From Yamagishiella unicocca (Eukaryota; Chlorophyta; Chlorophyceae; Chlamydomonadales; Volvocaceae), in assembly GCA_003116995.1 (NCBI GenBank), contig BDSL01000077.1, forward strand, positions 248,001-312,000: DNA of 64,000 bases, in the 5' to 3' direction. A program made the translations under genes and the position numbers. The notes beneath the pieces were generated by a model, which was not told the origin of the DNA, searched no databases, and was given only the letters and a program-made list of their open reading frames with translations. How positions within the stretch are numbered: position 1 is the first letter of the stretch; every line of letters begins with the position of its first letter. Positions 34,601 through 44,300 of this stretch are shown one piece after another.

Positions 34601-35757
34601 AGCCGCGCCAGCATCGACGCCGTCAAGTCGCACCCCTGGTTCAACCGGCCGCTGCCGCCCAAGTACGAGGAGGCGCTCAAGGTGCGGGTCTGTCCAAAGG
34701 GCGGGGGGATTGATAAGAGAATCCGCCGGGGGGAGGAGAACAGGTTATGGAGAGCAGAATGTGCCGGGGGGTTAGGGGCCGGGGGGTTAGGGGCCGGGGG
34801 GTTAGGGGCCGGGGCGGTCGCGGCGGAGTTTCCGACAGCAGGAGCCTCACCTCTGGCCATTCGCTCTTCGCTCCCTGTGGCCTTCCCGCTACCGTCACCG
34901 CTGCTGTTGCCGTCACCGCTGCTGTTGCCGTCACCGCTGCTGTTGCCGTCACCGCTGCTGTTACCATCACCGCTGCTGTTGCCGTCACCACCTGGCGTAC
35001 ACACGTGCACGCGACCCCACCCTACGCCCACGACGCCTTTGGCAACCCAAGCACCCAACCCAGCTGCACCGCAACCCAACCCGGTGCCGCGTTGGTATAA
35101 ATCACCCAAGTGTGGCGTATTTGTTTTCGTCATCATCTAATTTGTCGGGGTATGGAGAACTACCTTGTAATTTACCTACAACTGTAACTAGGAAAACCGA
35201 ACATTACGACAACGGTAGTTGCACACTATTGCGACTACCGTTGTAGTAATACCGTTGTAGACCTCGACCTCAACTCGCCACTTGCGACCGGGTGCTGGTG
35301 TTGGGCATTGGGTCACCCACAGGAGCTGCAGGAGGAGCAGCGCGCCATTGACGAGCAGGTGGTCAAGGGAGTATTCCAGAGCGCGGAGCGGGACAAGGCG
35401 CTGGAGGTGGGAGCCGGGGACCCGGGGGGGTGGCGGTGACGAGGGGCGGGGGGGGGCAGGGAACCGGGGGGTTGGCAGTGACGAGGGGCAGGGGGCGGGG
35501 AAGGAGGGGAAGGGGCAGGGCGGGCCGCTGCTGCGGCGGGCAAATCTCCTCGCCAACCCCCGGATCTCCTCGCCAACCCCCCGGATCTTCTCGCCAACCC
35601 CCGGATGTCCCCCCAGGCCCTGCTGGACCGCGCCGTCACGCCCGCACTGCCCACGGAGGAGGTGACGCGGATGAGCCTGGCCAAGATAAAGCGAGCGTAC
35701 AGCATCCTAAAACCCAAGCCCGCCGCTGGCATGGCGGCCGTGGTGGAGGAGGAATGA
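28673..35757 (+). CDS. SnRK2-like Ser/Thr protein kinase with N-terminal acylation motif
   Basis: Nine exons join in phase: 28673-29054, 29484-29580, 30543-30681, 31662-31732, 32737-32827, 33746-33898, 34598-34681, 35323-35406, 35617-35757 (413 aa). Kinase landmarks in order are the Gly-rich loop [11 protein letters not shown], the VAIK lysine, the helix-C glutamate in KREIKIQ, the catalytic loop [23 protein letters not shown] and [20 protein letters not shown]. All catalytic residues are present, so it should be active. The last segments resemble the SnRK2/Snf1-related family, where green-algal members act in nutrient and stress signalling; the exact subfamily is inference. The N-terminus MGACCSQ fits N-myristoylation at Gly2 with palmitoylation at Cys4/Cys5, suggesting membrane attachment. 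The C-terminus ends VVEEE. An in-frame ATG at 28589 exists, but MGACCS is the more convincing start. Confidence 0.92.
29806..29873. repeat. 15-bp GC-rich tandem repeat in kinase intron 2
   Basis: About five copies of GTGGGGCCCGGCAGG lie in the second kinase intron. They are G-rich on the transcribed sense strand and have no coding role. Confidence 0.85.
30436..30520 (-). repeat. Intron-end extended module, antisense near a kinase acceptor
   Basis: CTCCAGCATGCGCCCAC, GTCCGACGACCATGCGCCAA, ACTATCCTGTCCCGTTGCGT and AAAACGGTTTT precede the acceptor at 30542. Closely related copies lie at 11950-12043, 14570-14650 and 34480-34555. Confidence 0.85.
30721..31075 (+). repeat. 27-bp minisatellite near the donor of kinase intron 3
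   Basis: Thirteen copies of a unit containing TTACAGAAAAGATACCCGGG begin 39 bp after the 5' splice site. The last copies grade into the dispersed intron-end module (GTTACAGAAAAGACCTGGTT at 31054-31073). The array therefore looks like a local amplification of that module. Confidence 0.9.
31436..31497. repeat. 16-bp tandem repeat in kinase intron 3
   Basis: Four copies of GGCACTGGACCGGCCA are followed at 31545-31590 by an inverted pair of GCTGCTACGTAAAG-like strings. Confidence 0.8.
31746..31803 (+). repeat. Intron-end module C, sense next to a donor
   Basis: GAGAAGAGAATCCGCAAATC and CACGGCCGACAAACCAAGGC start 14 bp after the donor at 31733. Other copies: 33305-33362, 35866-35930, and the short ends at 34703-34727 and 42752-42765. 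Confidence 0.88.
32338..32510. repeat. Tandem repeat in kinase intron 4
   Basis: Nearly three copies of a roughly 62-bp unit built from CTCCTCCCTACGTGTTCC and CTCCTCCCTAGGTGGTCC lie 230-400 bp upstream of the exon at 32737. They could extend the pyrimidine-rich acceptor region. Confidence 0.8.
32870..32901 (+). repeat. Intron-end module B, sense near a kinase donor
   Basis: GTGGCGAGAAGACCCGGGTG then ACACGACCTAGG begins 42 bp into intron 5. A second B-like copy is at 33021-33052. Confidence 0.85.
33905..34122. repeat. 21-bp minisatellite at the donor of kinase intron 6
   Basis: About ten copies of CACGGGCACGGGTTTCGGAG begin within ten bases of the GTGTGC donor at 33899. The 21-bp period is a multiple of three, and the plus frame stays open through it (GHGFRRH units). 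Intron retention here would extend the reading frame well past the exon. Confidence 0.85.
34757..34815. repeat. GGGGTTAGGGGCC tandem repeat in kinase intron 7
   Basis: Four copies of GGCCGGGGGGTTAGG lie in the seventh kinase intron. The G-runs could form G-quadruplexes in the transcript. Confidence 0.8.
34898..34990. repeat. 18-bp CCGTCACCGCTGCTGTTG repeat in kinase intron 7
   Basis: Five copies in tandem lie in the same intron as the preceding G-rich array. They are non-coding by the exon model. Confidence 0.85.
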
Positions 35758-38011
35758 GGCCGCACTCGCATCAGCAACCACTCGGAGGGCCGGCCGCGGT
35801 CACGGCGGGCTGCCGGCGGCTTGCGCCCACCACTGGGGCGCTGCCGTTCGGGGCGGGGGGAGGGGGTTTTATAAGAGAATCCGCGGATCCACGGCCGACA
35901 AACCGAGGGCGGTGAAGGTGGTGGTCCAGGGGAGGGGTGGGCGGAATGGGGTTGCGAGACGCAGGTGAAGAAGCGGGGGAGAAGAAGCGGGTGTCGATCG
36001 TGCCGTGGTAGGGCAGGGGTAGTGAGTGCGGGACGTGTTGTATGGTGTTCCGGACGTCCTGTGTTCTCGTCTTGTCTTCCCGGTGCCAAGCACTGGGGCG
36101 ATGAGAGACGCGACCGCAGCAGCAGCGGCAGCGCCAACGGAGCGGCGCCCTCAGCGCGGTGTGACCCACGGGTCGGGACTGCACTTTCGGGCGTCGCTGA
36201 TTGCGTCGGTATGCTGTGGCCTGCCCGCCGTGGATCGAACCAAGACCAGCTTGCAATTGAAGCTGGTTGGATTATTATTACTGCTGCCGTTCCTGAAAGG
36301 GGGGCCCGCGCCACAGAGCTAAGTGTGTGCGTGTGGTGTGTTTGGAGGTACCGCACACCCGGGGCATCCTAATCAGGCACTAACAACGACGGTACGCGGC
36401 GCGACGCGGGGGTTGGGCGCTCTGACTATCTTGAACAGGCCACGCGGCCGCACCTGTGACGACAGCGACGAAGAACGGGTGGTTAGGGGTAGAGGCGAGT
36501 GACGCGGCCGGGCGCACCTCGCGGCCCCCTCCCCCGCGCCTAGGTAAGCGGGTTTCCTCATCCCCCCCCCTCCCGCGCGTCTGGGCGCCTCAGATGGGAC
36601 AGCGCCGCTAGTCAGGACCTACAGGCGCGCGCTCCAGGCCGCGCGGCCTGGCCGCCGCAACAACCGTATTCATTCCGATTCCGGTTTTACAGTGGCGCTT
36701 TGCTCGCATTTTAGAACTGTGGTGCCGGTGCGGTGCGTTTTGGGAGGGGGTAGGGTTTCATGATTGACCCATGGGTCGCCAGCGGCTCCTGTGGGTCTGT
36801 GGTGTCGTCGTGCCTGCCCTCGATTATTTTCTGGCAGGCGCGGGTAGAAGGCCGGCGGATGGGGGTCTTGCGGTCGGCGTGGGTCCACGTGGATCCGGCT
36901 GCCGCGTGCCGTGTGGGTCCGGAGCCGCAGCACTGGCGCATCGCAGCCGATACGGTGGGACCAGGATGTAGACGCGAGGTCCCCTGCAGCGCCGACCATG
37001 GCACCATGTGCTTCGTGCTTTGCATGGCCAATGTTAGGTCGTGGTTCTCGGAGGATAGGTTGATTGATGGTACGGTGCGCGGACGGAAGGTAGGAAGGGG
37101 AGCGGCAGATTTGTAGGTAAGCGGCCGCGCGAACCAGCTGCCGCATCCACGCGTCGGTATTTGGGATTTTGGGTGCGCTGCCGGCAGACCGCATGTGTTT
37201 GTCGGCGGCACCTGCGGTGGACCAGTGGTGTAGAAGAAGGGGGTTCACGACGCTACCGGCCTCTGGTCCGGCTGCTGACGCCGGGCGGCTGCTGACGCCG
37301 GGCCTCTGGTCCGGCTGCTGACGTCACGCCGGGCGGTTGGTACGGTTGCCCGTCGTACGCTTCGAGGCGGGAAGCTGACGTGGCGTCGAGCAGAGCACGA
37401 TCAGGTGTCGGTTTCGGCGGAGGACCGGCGGATGCGTTATGCGTGTGCGGTAGACCGGCAGTGGTCTTGGCTCGGCTGGGGGGGCCCTATCGGGGCTTTG
37501 AGCGAGCAGGCGGTTGGTCAACAACCTAGCCCCACGTAAACAGGCGGTTGTTATGTCGTTGCCTTAACTTTGTCGTTAGAAGAATATTGATATGCACGGC
37601 ACAGAAGCTGAGACGCGGTGTCCCGGGCGGAGGCCGCTGAGCACGTTCCGATGGTGCCATACACAAGAACAACGGGCGACAACAGGCTCCGTAAAGCTCC
37701 GAACACTACCGGTATCAACATCCGGACGCCCCATATGCAGCAGCGATCGTAAACCGGGATGACTCGACAAGCTGCAAAGTGCGAGCCTTGTCAGCTGTCA
37801 CCTGGCTTGCAATGTGGGTGCTCAATGCGGGTGCCATGAGCGGCAGTGTCGTACAACGATGTACCCAGGGGAGCTAGGAACAACGCTAGTAGACGGCACC
37901 TGCAGGCGTGCCGAGCGTACGTAACTTGCTGTGAAAGCCAAATCCGATCGAGTGTGGTGCAAGTTGAACCTCGCCTTCGTCTGTGACAGTGAAAGCTAGC
38001 CGCTAGTGCGC
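35758..38011. other. Kinase 3' flank and intergenic region
   Basis: The left part is the kinase 3' UTR. It contains one copy of intron-end module C (35866-35930). Palindromes of the GACCCRYGGGTC type occur at 36163-36174 and 36766-36777. A GCTGCTGACGCCGGGC tandem segment lies at 37261-37335. No further protein gene is supported. Confidence 0.5.
35866..35930 (+). repeat. Module C copy beyond the kinase stop codon
   Basis: TTATAAGAGAATCCGCGGAT then CCACGGCCGACAAACCGAGG is the best-preserved C copy. It lies 110 bp after the stop, so it is in the 3' UTR or an unrecognised 3' UTR intron. Confidence 0.85.
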
Positions 38012-40458
38012 ATGACCGATTTTTATAAAGTCCTCGGCGTGCAACCTGGAGCAAGTCAGGATGAAATCAAAATTGCTTTTCGAAAGCTTGCGCTTCTGCA
38101 CCACCCAGACAGGCAAGGGTTTGCACAGGGGAAGGGTCGCAGGAGCTACTGCGAGCAGTGGAGGAGTAATTTCGTATAAATTTGAACAGGCACATAAGCT
38201 CGGCTATATCGAGGCAAGAAGAAGCGGCTTCGAGGTTCAAGGTGCGGCCGATGATGTGCCACGCAAGTTAGGATTTGGCTAGCAAACCAGATGCTAACCT
38301 GGGGTTGTGATTGTTTCTATGGTATTTACAGTCAATAACCGAAGCATATGAAGTGCTCACAGACGGTAAGAGATGACGGCAGGAGGGCGACTCTGTCGAA
38401 ACCCTTGGACCTGCGTTGTCCAACGCCACAGCCTTCCCCGCGCCGCTCCCTATGATTCCCGTTACAGAGTGCATGCCACCTTCTATCGCGTAGAACTTCA
38501 CCAATCGGCGCTGCCCATGCGCTTACTGCGTGGCGATGCATAACCTGTGCTGCTTCGTGTGGGGTTCTAGCACTATCACGGACACCATGACACAAGTTTC
38601 TTCGCCAGGCACCTTTCGGCTCATCTCCAGCTCCTCAGACACATGGATTCCTCCGTCCAGGTAGTCTTGCTTGCCCATGCCCGCACCGCTAATCCATCCG
38701 GCGTCACGACGCTGCGGATGGGTGTGTGGCCCGCACTCCGCCGCGGCCTGCGGCCTCTCATTACCTCACACGAGCCAAACCCGCCTTGCCGTGTTTTGCA
38801 GACCGTAAACGCGCCCAATACGAAGCCACCGTACGGTCAGGCAGCAGCAATGGGCGGTCAGGAGGCGGCGGCGGCGGCGGTGCGCGGGCAGGCGGCGGCA
38901 GTTACTACTCGTACGGCCAGGCGCACAACACCAACACCGACTGGGCCAACAGTAGCTACACGCACAGGGACTACGGCCGCGTACGACTATGTAGGTGTAC
39001 GATTAACGTGTTGTCGTACGAGGAATAACCGAAAGACTCTATGAGCCTGGGAGCAGCTGAGCCGCGATGGTAATGGTGACGCGTATGTAGGGTTTGGTTG
39101 GGGGTTATGGAGGTGGGTTCCAGCCCTCCAGTCCCCTTCCCTGCCCCCTGCCCCCTGGCCCCCTATCGCTGCCTGCCCCCCCAGCCTGGTTCCAGGAGCT
39201 GCAAAGAGCAGTTGGGGCGAGGAAGCTGGAGGCGGGGTTCGGACTCGCGGCTGTGGGGCTGCTGATGTTTGGCGGCGCCGCGATCGACGCAATTTGGACG
39301 GCCAGGAACCAGGGGGTAGGTACCTGGCCGCCCCTCCGCCTGCTTGCCCGCCCTCCTGCTTGCCCGCCCGCCTGCTTGCCCGCCTGCGTGACTGACTAAC
39401 TGACTGGCACAACGGATTGGATCAACGGCTCAGCAATTGAAGGACTCAGGCGGGCTGTGGCAGGCTGTCGGGCTACCCATTGATCCCCCCGTGCTGTGCT
39501 AAGCATTGAATTAAAGATCAGGGGAGGCCCTACAACCGCGAGTTTGCTGACTCCCATCGTGCGTCTTCCTCATTTCCTTGCGGCGCAGAGGAGCTTCGGT
39601 GACATGCAGGCGGCTCGGAGGATGTCCTCCGCGGCGGACTCCGGCGGCGCGGGGGCGGCAGCAGTAGCAACAGCGGCGGCGGCGGCGGCGGCAGTAGCAG
39701 GGGGCCCCTCGGAGGATGGCTCGCTGCCGGCGGGGGGCAGCCGCCGGCCTATGCCGTACACCTCAGCGGTGGGTTGCACCTCCAGGTGGGCAGGTGCCGC
39801 CGGGCGCCGCTGCAGTCGCACTGGGGTTTTAACAGGAAAGGGGAAATCCGGGGGTAGCGGCAGAGCGAAGGGGGATAGCGGTATTGGGCTTCTCTCGCCA
39901 CCCTCCACCGGTTGCCACCCTGCAGTCCTCGGGCCCCCGCTCCTCGCTGCCCGGACCCTGCCTGGCCCCCAACCACCCTCATGTCGCTTGAACGGGCGGC
40001 TTCCTTTGCCCAGCCCCCCGCTCCTCTCCGGCCCCAATGCTCGCAGGCATAGTCGCTCGATGCTCAACCAGCGGATGCCTAGCGCGATGCTGTCGGAGGC
40101 CGGAGAGCGTCACCTGGCGGAGCTGCCGCTGGCGGAGCTGATAGCGGAGGAGGAGCGGGCGTGCGCGGAGCAGGAGCGGCGGGGACGCGGGCAGCAGCAG
40201 GGGCAGGGGGGGAAGGAGGGGCAGGGGGGGCAGCAGGAGGGCCAGGGCCCGCAGCAAGGGGGACGCGGGCAGCAGCAGGGCCTGCAGCAGGAGGGGCAGG
40301 GGGGAGAGGCGGGGGGGAGGTCGGTGGCTGGGCGGACGAGGGGCGCTGTCGAGCAGGGCGGCTCTGCGGAGGCTGGCGGGGGGGTGTACGTGGATCGTGC
40401 GGTGGTGTTGCAGGCGCCGAGTCCGCCGGGACAGATGGCCGGCCATCGACCGCGGTGA
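38012..40458 (+). CDS. J-domain (DnaJ/Hsp40) membrane protein, with an apparent frameshift
   Basis: The first exon starts [15 protein letters not shown] and carries the HPD tripeptide at residues 31-33, which stimulates Hsp70 ATPase. Helix III follows as [10 protein letters not shown] (to 38189), [11 protein letters not shown] (38332-38365) and DRKRAQYEA (38802-38990). Between HPD and helix III the frame shifts by +1 (between about 38117 and 38145), with no plausible intron. This could be a sequence error or a real lesion. The 38189 exon would use a GC donor. Later exons 39185-39315, 39589-39785 and 40047-40458 join in phase. They encode one hydrophobic membrane segment ([19 protein letters not shown]), an Ala-rich part and a Gln/Gly-rich tail. 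The TGA at 40456 may be bypassed: a GTGAGG donor at 40455 is followed by an intron-end repeat. A membrane-bound Hsp70 co-chaperone is the likely role; the compartment is unknown. Confidence 0.7.
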
Positions 40459-41356
40459 GGGGGGTGGCGAGAAGATGACCCGTTCACGCGACATCGGAGG
40501 CGGAGGGCAGGAAGTAGCTGGTAAAGGGGGGCCCTGGCGTGCGCGGTGTGGGCAGCGTGCGTGGGTTCAGTTCGGTGTGATGGCGCGCAGAGCCGTGGGG
40601 CGTGAGAGGGCAGGGGTGAGAGGGCAGGGGTAGAGGTAGCGGCGGTGCTGTTGGGCCAGGCGGGACAGGAACCGCAGGGTGGTGGCAGCAACGCAGGAAG
40701 CCGTTCCCTTGGATGTGGCGGGACGCAAAGGTAACAATGGAAACGCTCCGGATTGCACTGTCATCGGATTGCGTCATCGGATTGCGTCATCGGATTGCAC
40801 TGTCTCGACCACACTGCAAGCAGCAATCGGGGCAATTGCCAGCTCCGAGCTCGGCCGCGCCCTTTTGTTCAGCCAGCATGGGAGCAGCAGCCGGCCCCGG
40901 CAGGCGTCAGCGTGGGCTGGAGTGGTGATCAGTGGCGCGCGGGCCGCAGCTAGGAAGGGTCCGAGCTCAAGGGTCAAGACTAGTTTGCGGTGATGGCGGT
41001 GGCTTGCATTATCTGGAGCCATGAAGGACAGACGGGGCTTGTCACCGGTGTGGTTTCATCCAACCGACAAGGATGTTTCAGCTTGCATGGCCCCTCCAAG
41101 ATACTTTTGCGAGCTCCGGCTGCATGTGGAAAGCATCGAGGCATGGCTCTGGGGTAGCACGGCATAGGCGGGATCTAATGCAAGTTCCAAGTTGGTGTCA
41201 GTCGCCGGTGGTTGCATCATTGCCGGTAGCCCTAACCGTTTTCATAATGAACTTGGGCAGCTCATTCGCACGCCAGACGCCGATATGCATCACTAATGTG
41301 GGAGAACTATCTATGGCCGCAGACCTCGAGTTTCCTCCCCTGATAGCACACTGCAC
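40459..41356. other. Region between the J-domain gene and the phosphoesterase
   Basis: It starts with intron-end module B (40463-40497), which argues that the J-domain gene continues by splicing. A short tandem CATCGGATTGCGT repeat lies at 40762-40797. The remainder should hold the phosphoesterase promoter. No clear TATA box is seen. Confidence 0.45.
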
Positions 41357-44300
41357 ATGTCTAGTCTTCGGGTTGACGACGTCGCTGCCGATGAGACGTC
41401 GTCGCTACTCCACAGGAAATCCCCAGAGTTGAAATTTGAGCTAGACCAGGCGGAGCTCCATGGCAATCCACGTTCAACGCTGGCGAAAGGCTGGCACTCG
41501 ATTATGGCAGCAGTCACGGCCCGCCTGCCGCAGACCCTGGTAACGAGAAGCAGATTGCCTGGAATTGTCGTGGCTGCTCTCACGCTGGGCGCTGGGATCT
41601 TCTGGCTGCTGGTGGCAACTGTGACCTGGCGGGCATCCTCCGACAACATCCGCGTCGTATTGCTGGCCGACGCGCACCTTATTGGTCCGCAGTACGAATG
41701 TTGTTCTGAGTCTAACGACGTGGACAACGATTCCATCATGAAGACGGTGGACCGGCTGAAAGCGGCACAGCAGCAGGTGCCTACGCAATCTGGGTCGGGG
41801 AGCCTTAGGTGGAAGGAATCACGCTAAGGGGCGTTGGGGTACTGCGCAGCTACAAACCAGTCCAATGCACATCCTCATGTTGGGGGAATAGTTGCGGGGA
41901 GGTTGACTGGGGATCCACGCGGCGCTGTGCGGTATGGGTTCGGGATGGGTTAGTTCGGGGTCCGATCCTGGGATCTGCCCCGTGTGTAATCGTCGACTCC
42001 TCGCCCTTATGCCGAACCCGATATGCGGTTCTCAGCGGCCCAGGGACCTTACTTACACACCACGTAAAAGTTCCAGTCAACCCACATAACCCGATTCCAC
42101 ACCCCTGATTATTACCCCCCCCCCCCCCCAACCATCTGCTTCTAGATTGGGGCGCTGTCTCCTGCCCCCGCGGCGGTGGTGTTCCTGGGCGACGTGATAC
42201 ACAACGGCTACTACTCCCACGATTTTGACTGGTACGGCACGGGGTTAGGGAGGTTGCGGGGAGGGAGAGAGGGAGGAGAAGGTTGCGGGAAGGGAGGGAG
42301 GCAGGGCGCAGCGAGCAGCGGAGGCGCTAGTAGGGACAGGTGGGGTCCCAAACACGCTTACCTGACACCACCCGCTCCCGTCCTCTCCATGAGTCCTTCT
42401 CCCTACAACACCTCACCGCCTGATTGCTCGGTTTAATAAAAACACGTCGTTTTTGCGCTCCTGACCCCGTGGCCTCGTCGCCCCATCGATTGACGCCTGG
42501 CGAGTTCACCGGCCACCTTCCACGTGGCTGTATCTGCGTTGCCGCCCATTCCCGGGCCCCCTCTCTCCCAAGGCTATGCATCCTCTACAATTCCCATGTC
42601 GCGTCAACGGTTCTCTTCTGTAATCCCCAAAGGTACTTGGAGAACCGTAACGCCTACACCGTGGGGGGTGAGATTTTCGGCGGCTTCAACGTGCCAGTGC
42701 GCTACCTGTGGGGTAACCACGACTATCACGTGCGTGCGTGGCAAGGCGGGGGTTTGATAAGAGAATAAGGCGGGGGGGAGAGAGGAGGGGGGGTGAAGGC
42801 GGGGAGGAAGGTGGTGGAGGGGGAGGGAAAGGTGGTAAGTACGGAATTGGAGGAAGGGGGGTGCTACGGAGGGCTGTGGAGTAAGGGGGGTGCTACGGAG
42901 GGCTGTGGCGGTGGAGGGGTGACAGGTTTCCCCGGGCAAGGACCTTACGGGGGGCCACAACCTACTACTCAACGCCAAGGCTTGCCTCACACATCCACAC
43001 TCACAGTTCCTTTCCCCATGGCGGCTATTCAGTTATTCAGCCGGCTCAAGGTGAAGCCACTATCGCTCTTCCGTCTCCCGACACCGGCCCACAGGCCGCT
43101 CTTGTCCATTTTCCCTTCCCACAGTGCCGCGGCTTTGTTGTAAACTGACACACACATGGTTTCACGGCTCATCGTTGAAGCCTTAAGCTTGGCGCACACG
43201 CTTTACGGCGTCTATCTTTTCGTCTTGCTTCATCTCCAAGAGAGCGCTCACCCGCCCATCCCTGGACCGCAGACCACCTGTGGCAACGCCACGGCCTCCT
43301 ACGAGCGCTTCAGCCTCAGCCACCGGCTCTTTAGGAACTTCCTGGGTCCCAACGCAACGCCGTACAGTTCCATGCAGGCGGGCCGATACACGCTGCTCTT
43401 CCTCAACGGTGAGCCTTACTTTCTCCACGCCCGGCGGTGGCTGCGTACGGCACGGTACGACACGGCACGGCGCAACGCGTCCGCCGGCCGGCCCGCACGC
43501 ACCCTTGGTCGGCGAACGCATCGTACGGCAAGGCGAACCCGTACGGCAAGACAGCACCATGTTCCCGCAAACCCACGTTGCCGTACCACGCCCCCTGCGT
43601 GCGGCCCCGCCGCTGCATCGCTTCCCCCTCGTCCCCCCTCCCGCCCCTTCTCCTCCGCGCACCTCCCCCACGACGTATGTACGACGGTATGACGGTACGG
43701 CTTCTTGCCCTCTTGTCGTCCGTGCAGCCATGCTGGGCCCCTCCTGGGACCCCGACCACGAGCGCTGCGACACGCGGCAGGCCAGCCTGGGCGGCCTGCA
43801 GCTCAAGTGGCTGGACGAGGAGCTCAGTCGCGGCAGGCCAGCCTTTGTTTTCGTCCACCACCCGCTGCCGGGTAAGTGCTCGTCCACCACCCGCTGCCGG
43901 GTGAGTGCTCGTCCACCACCCGCTGCCGGGTGAGTGCTCGTCCACCACCCGCTGCCGGGTAAGTGCTCGTCCACCACCCGCTGCCGGGTAAGTGCTCGTC
44001 CACCACCCGCTGCCGGGTGAGTGCTCGTCCACCACCCGCTGCCGGGTGAGTGCTCGTCCACCACCCGCTGCCGGGTAAGTGCTCGTCCACCACCCGCTGC
44101 CGGGTAAGTGCTCGTCCACCACCCGCTGCCGGGTAAGTGCTCGTCCACCACCCGCTGCCGGGTAAGTGCTCGTCCACCACCCGCTGCCGGGTAAGTGCTC
44201 GTCCACCACCCGCTGCCGGGTAAGTGCTCGTCCACCACCCGCTGCCGGGTGAGTGCTCGTCCACCACCCGCTGCCGGGTGAGTGCTCGTCCACCACCCGC

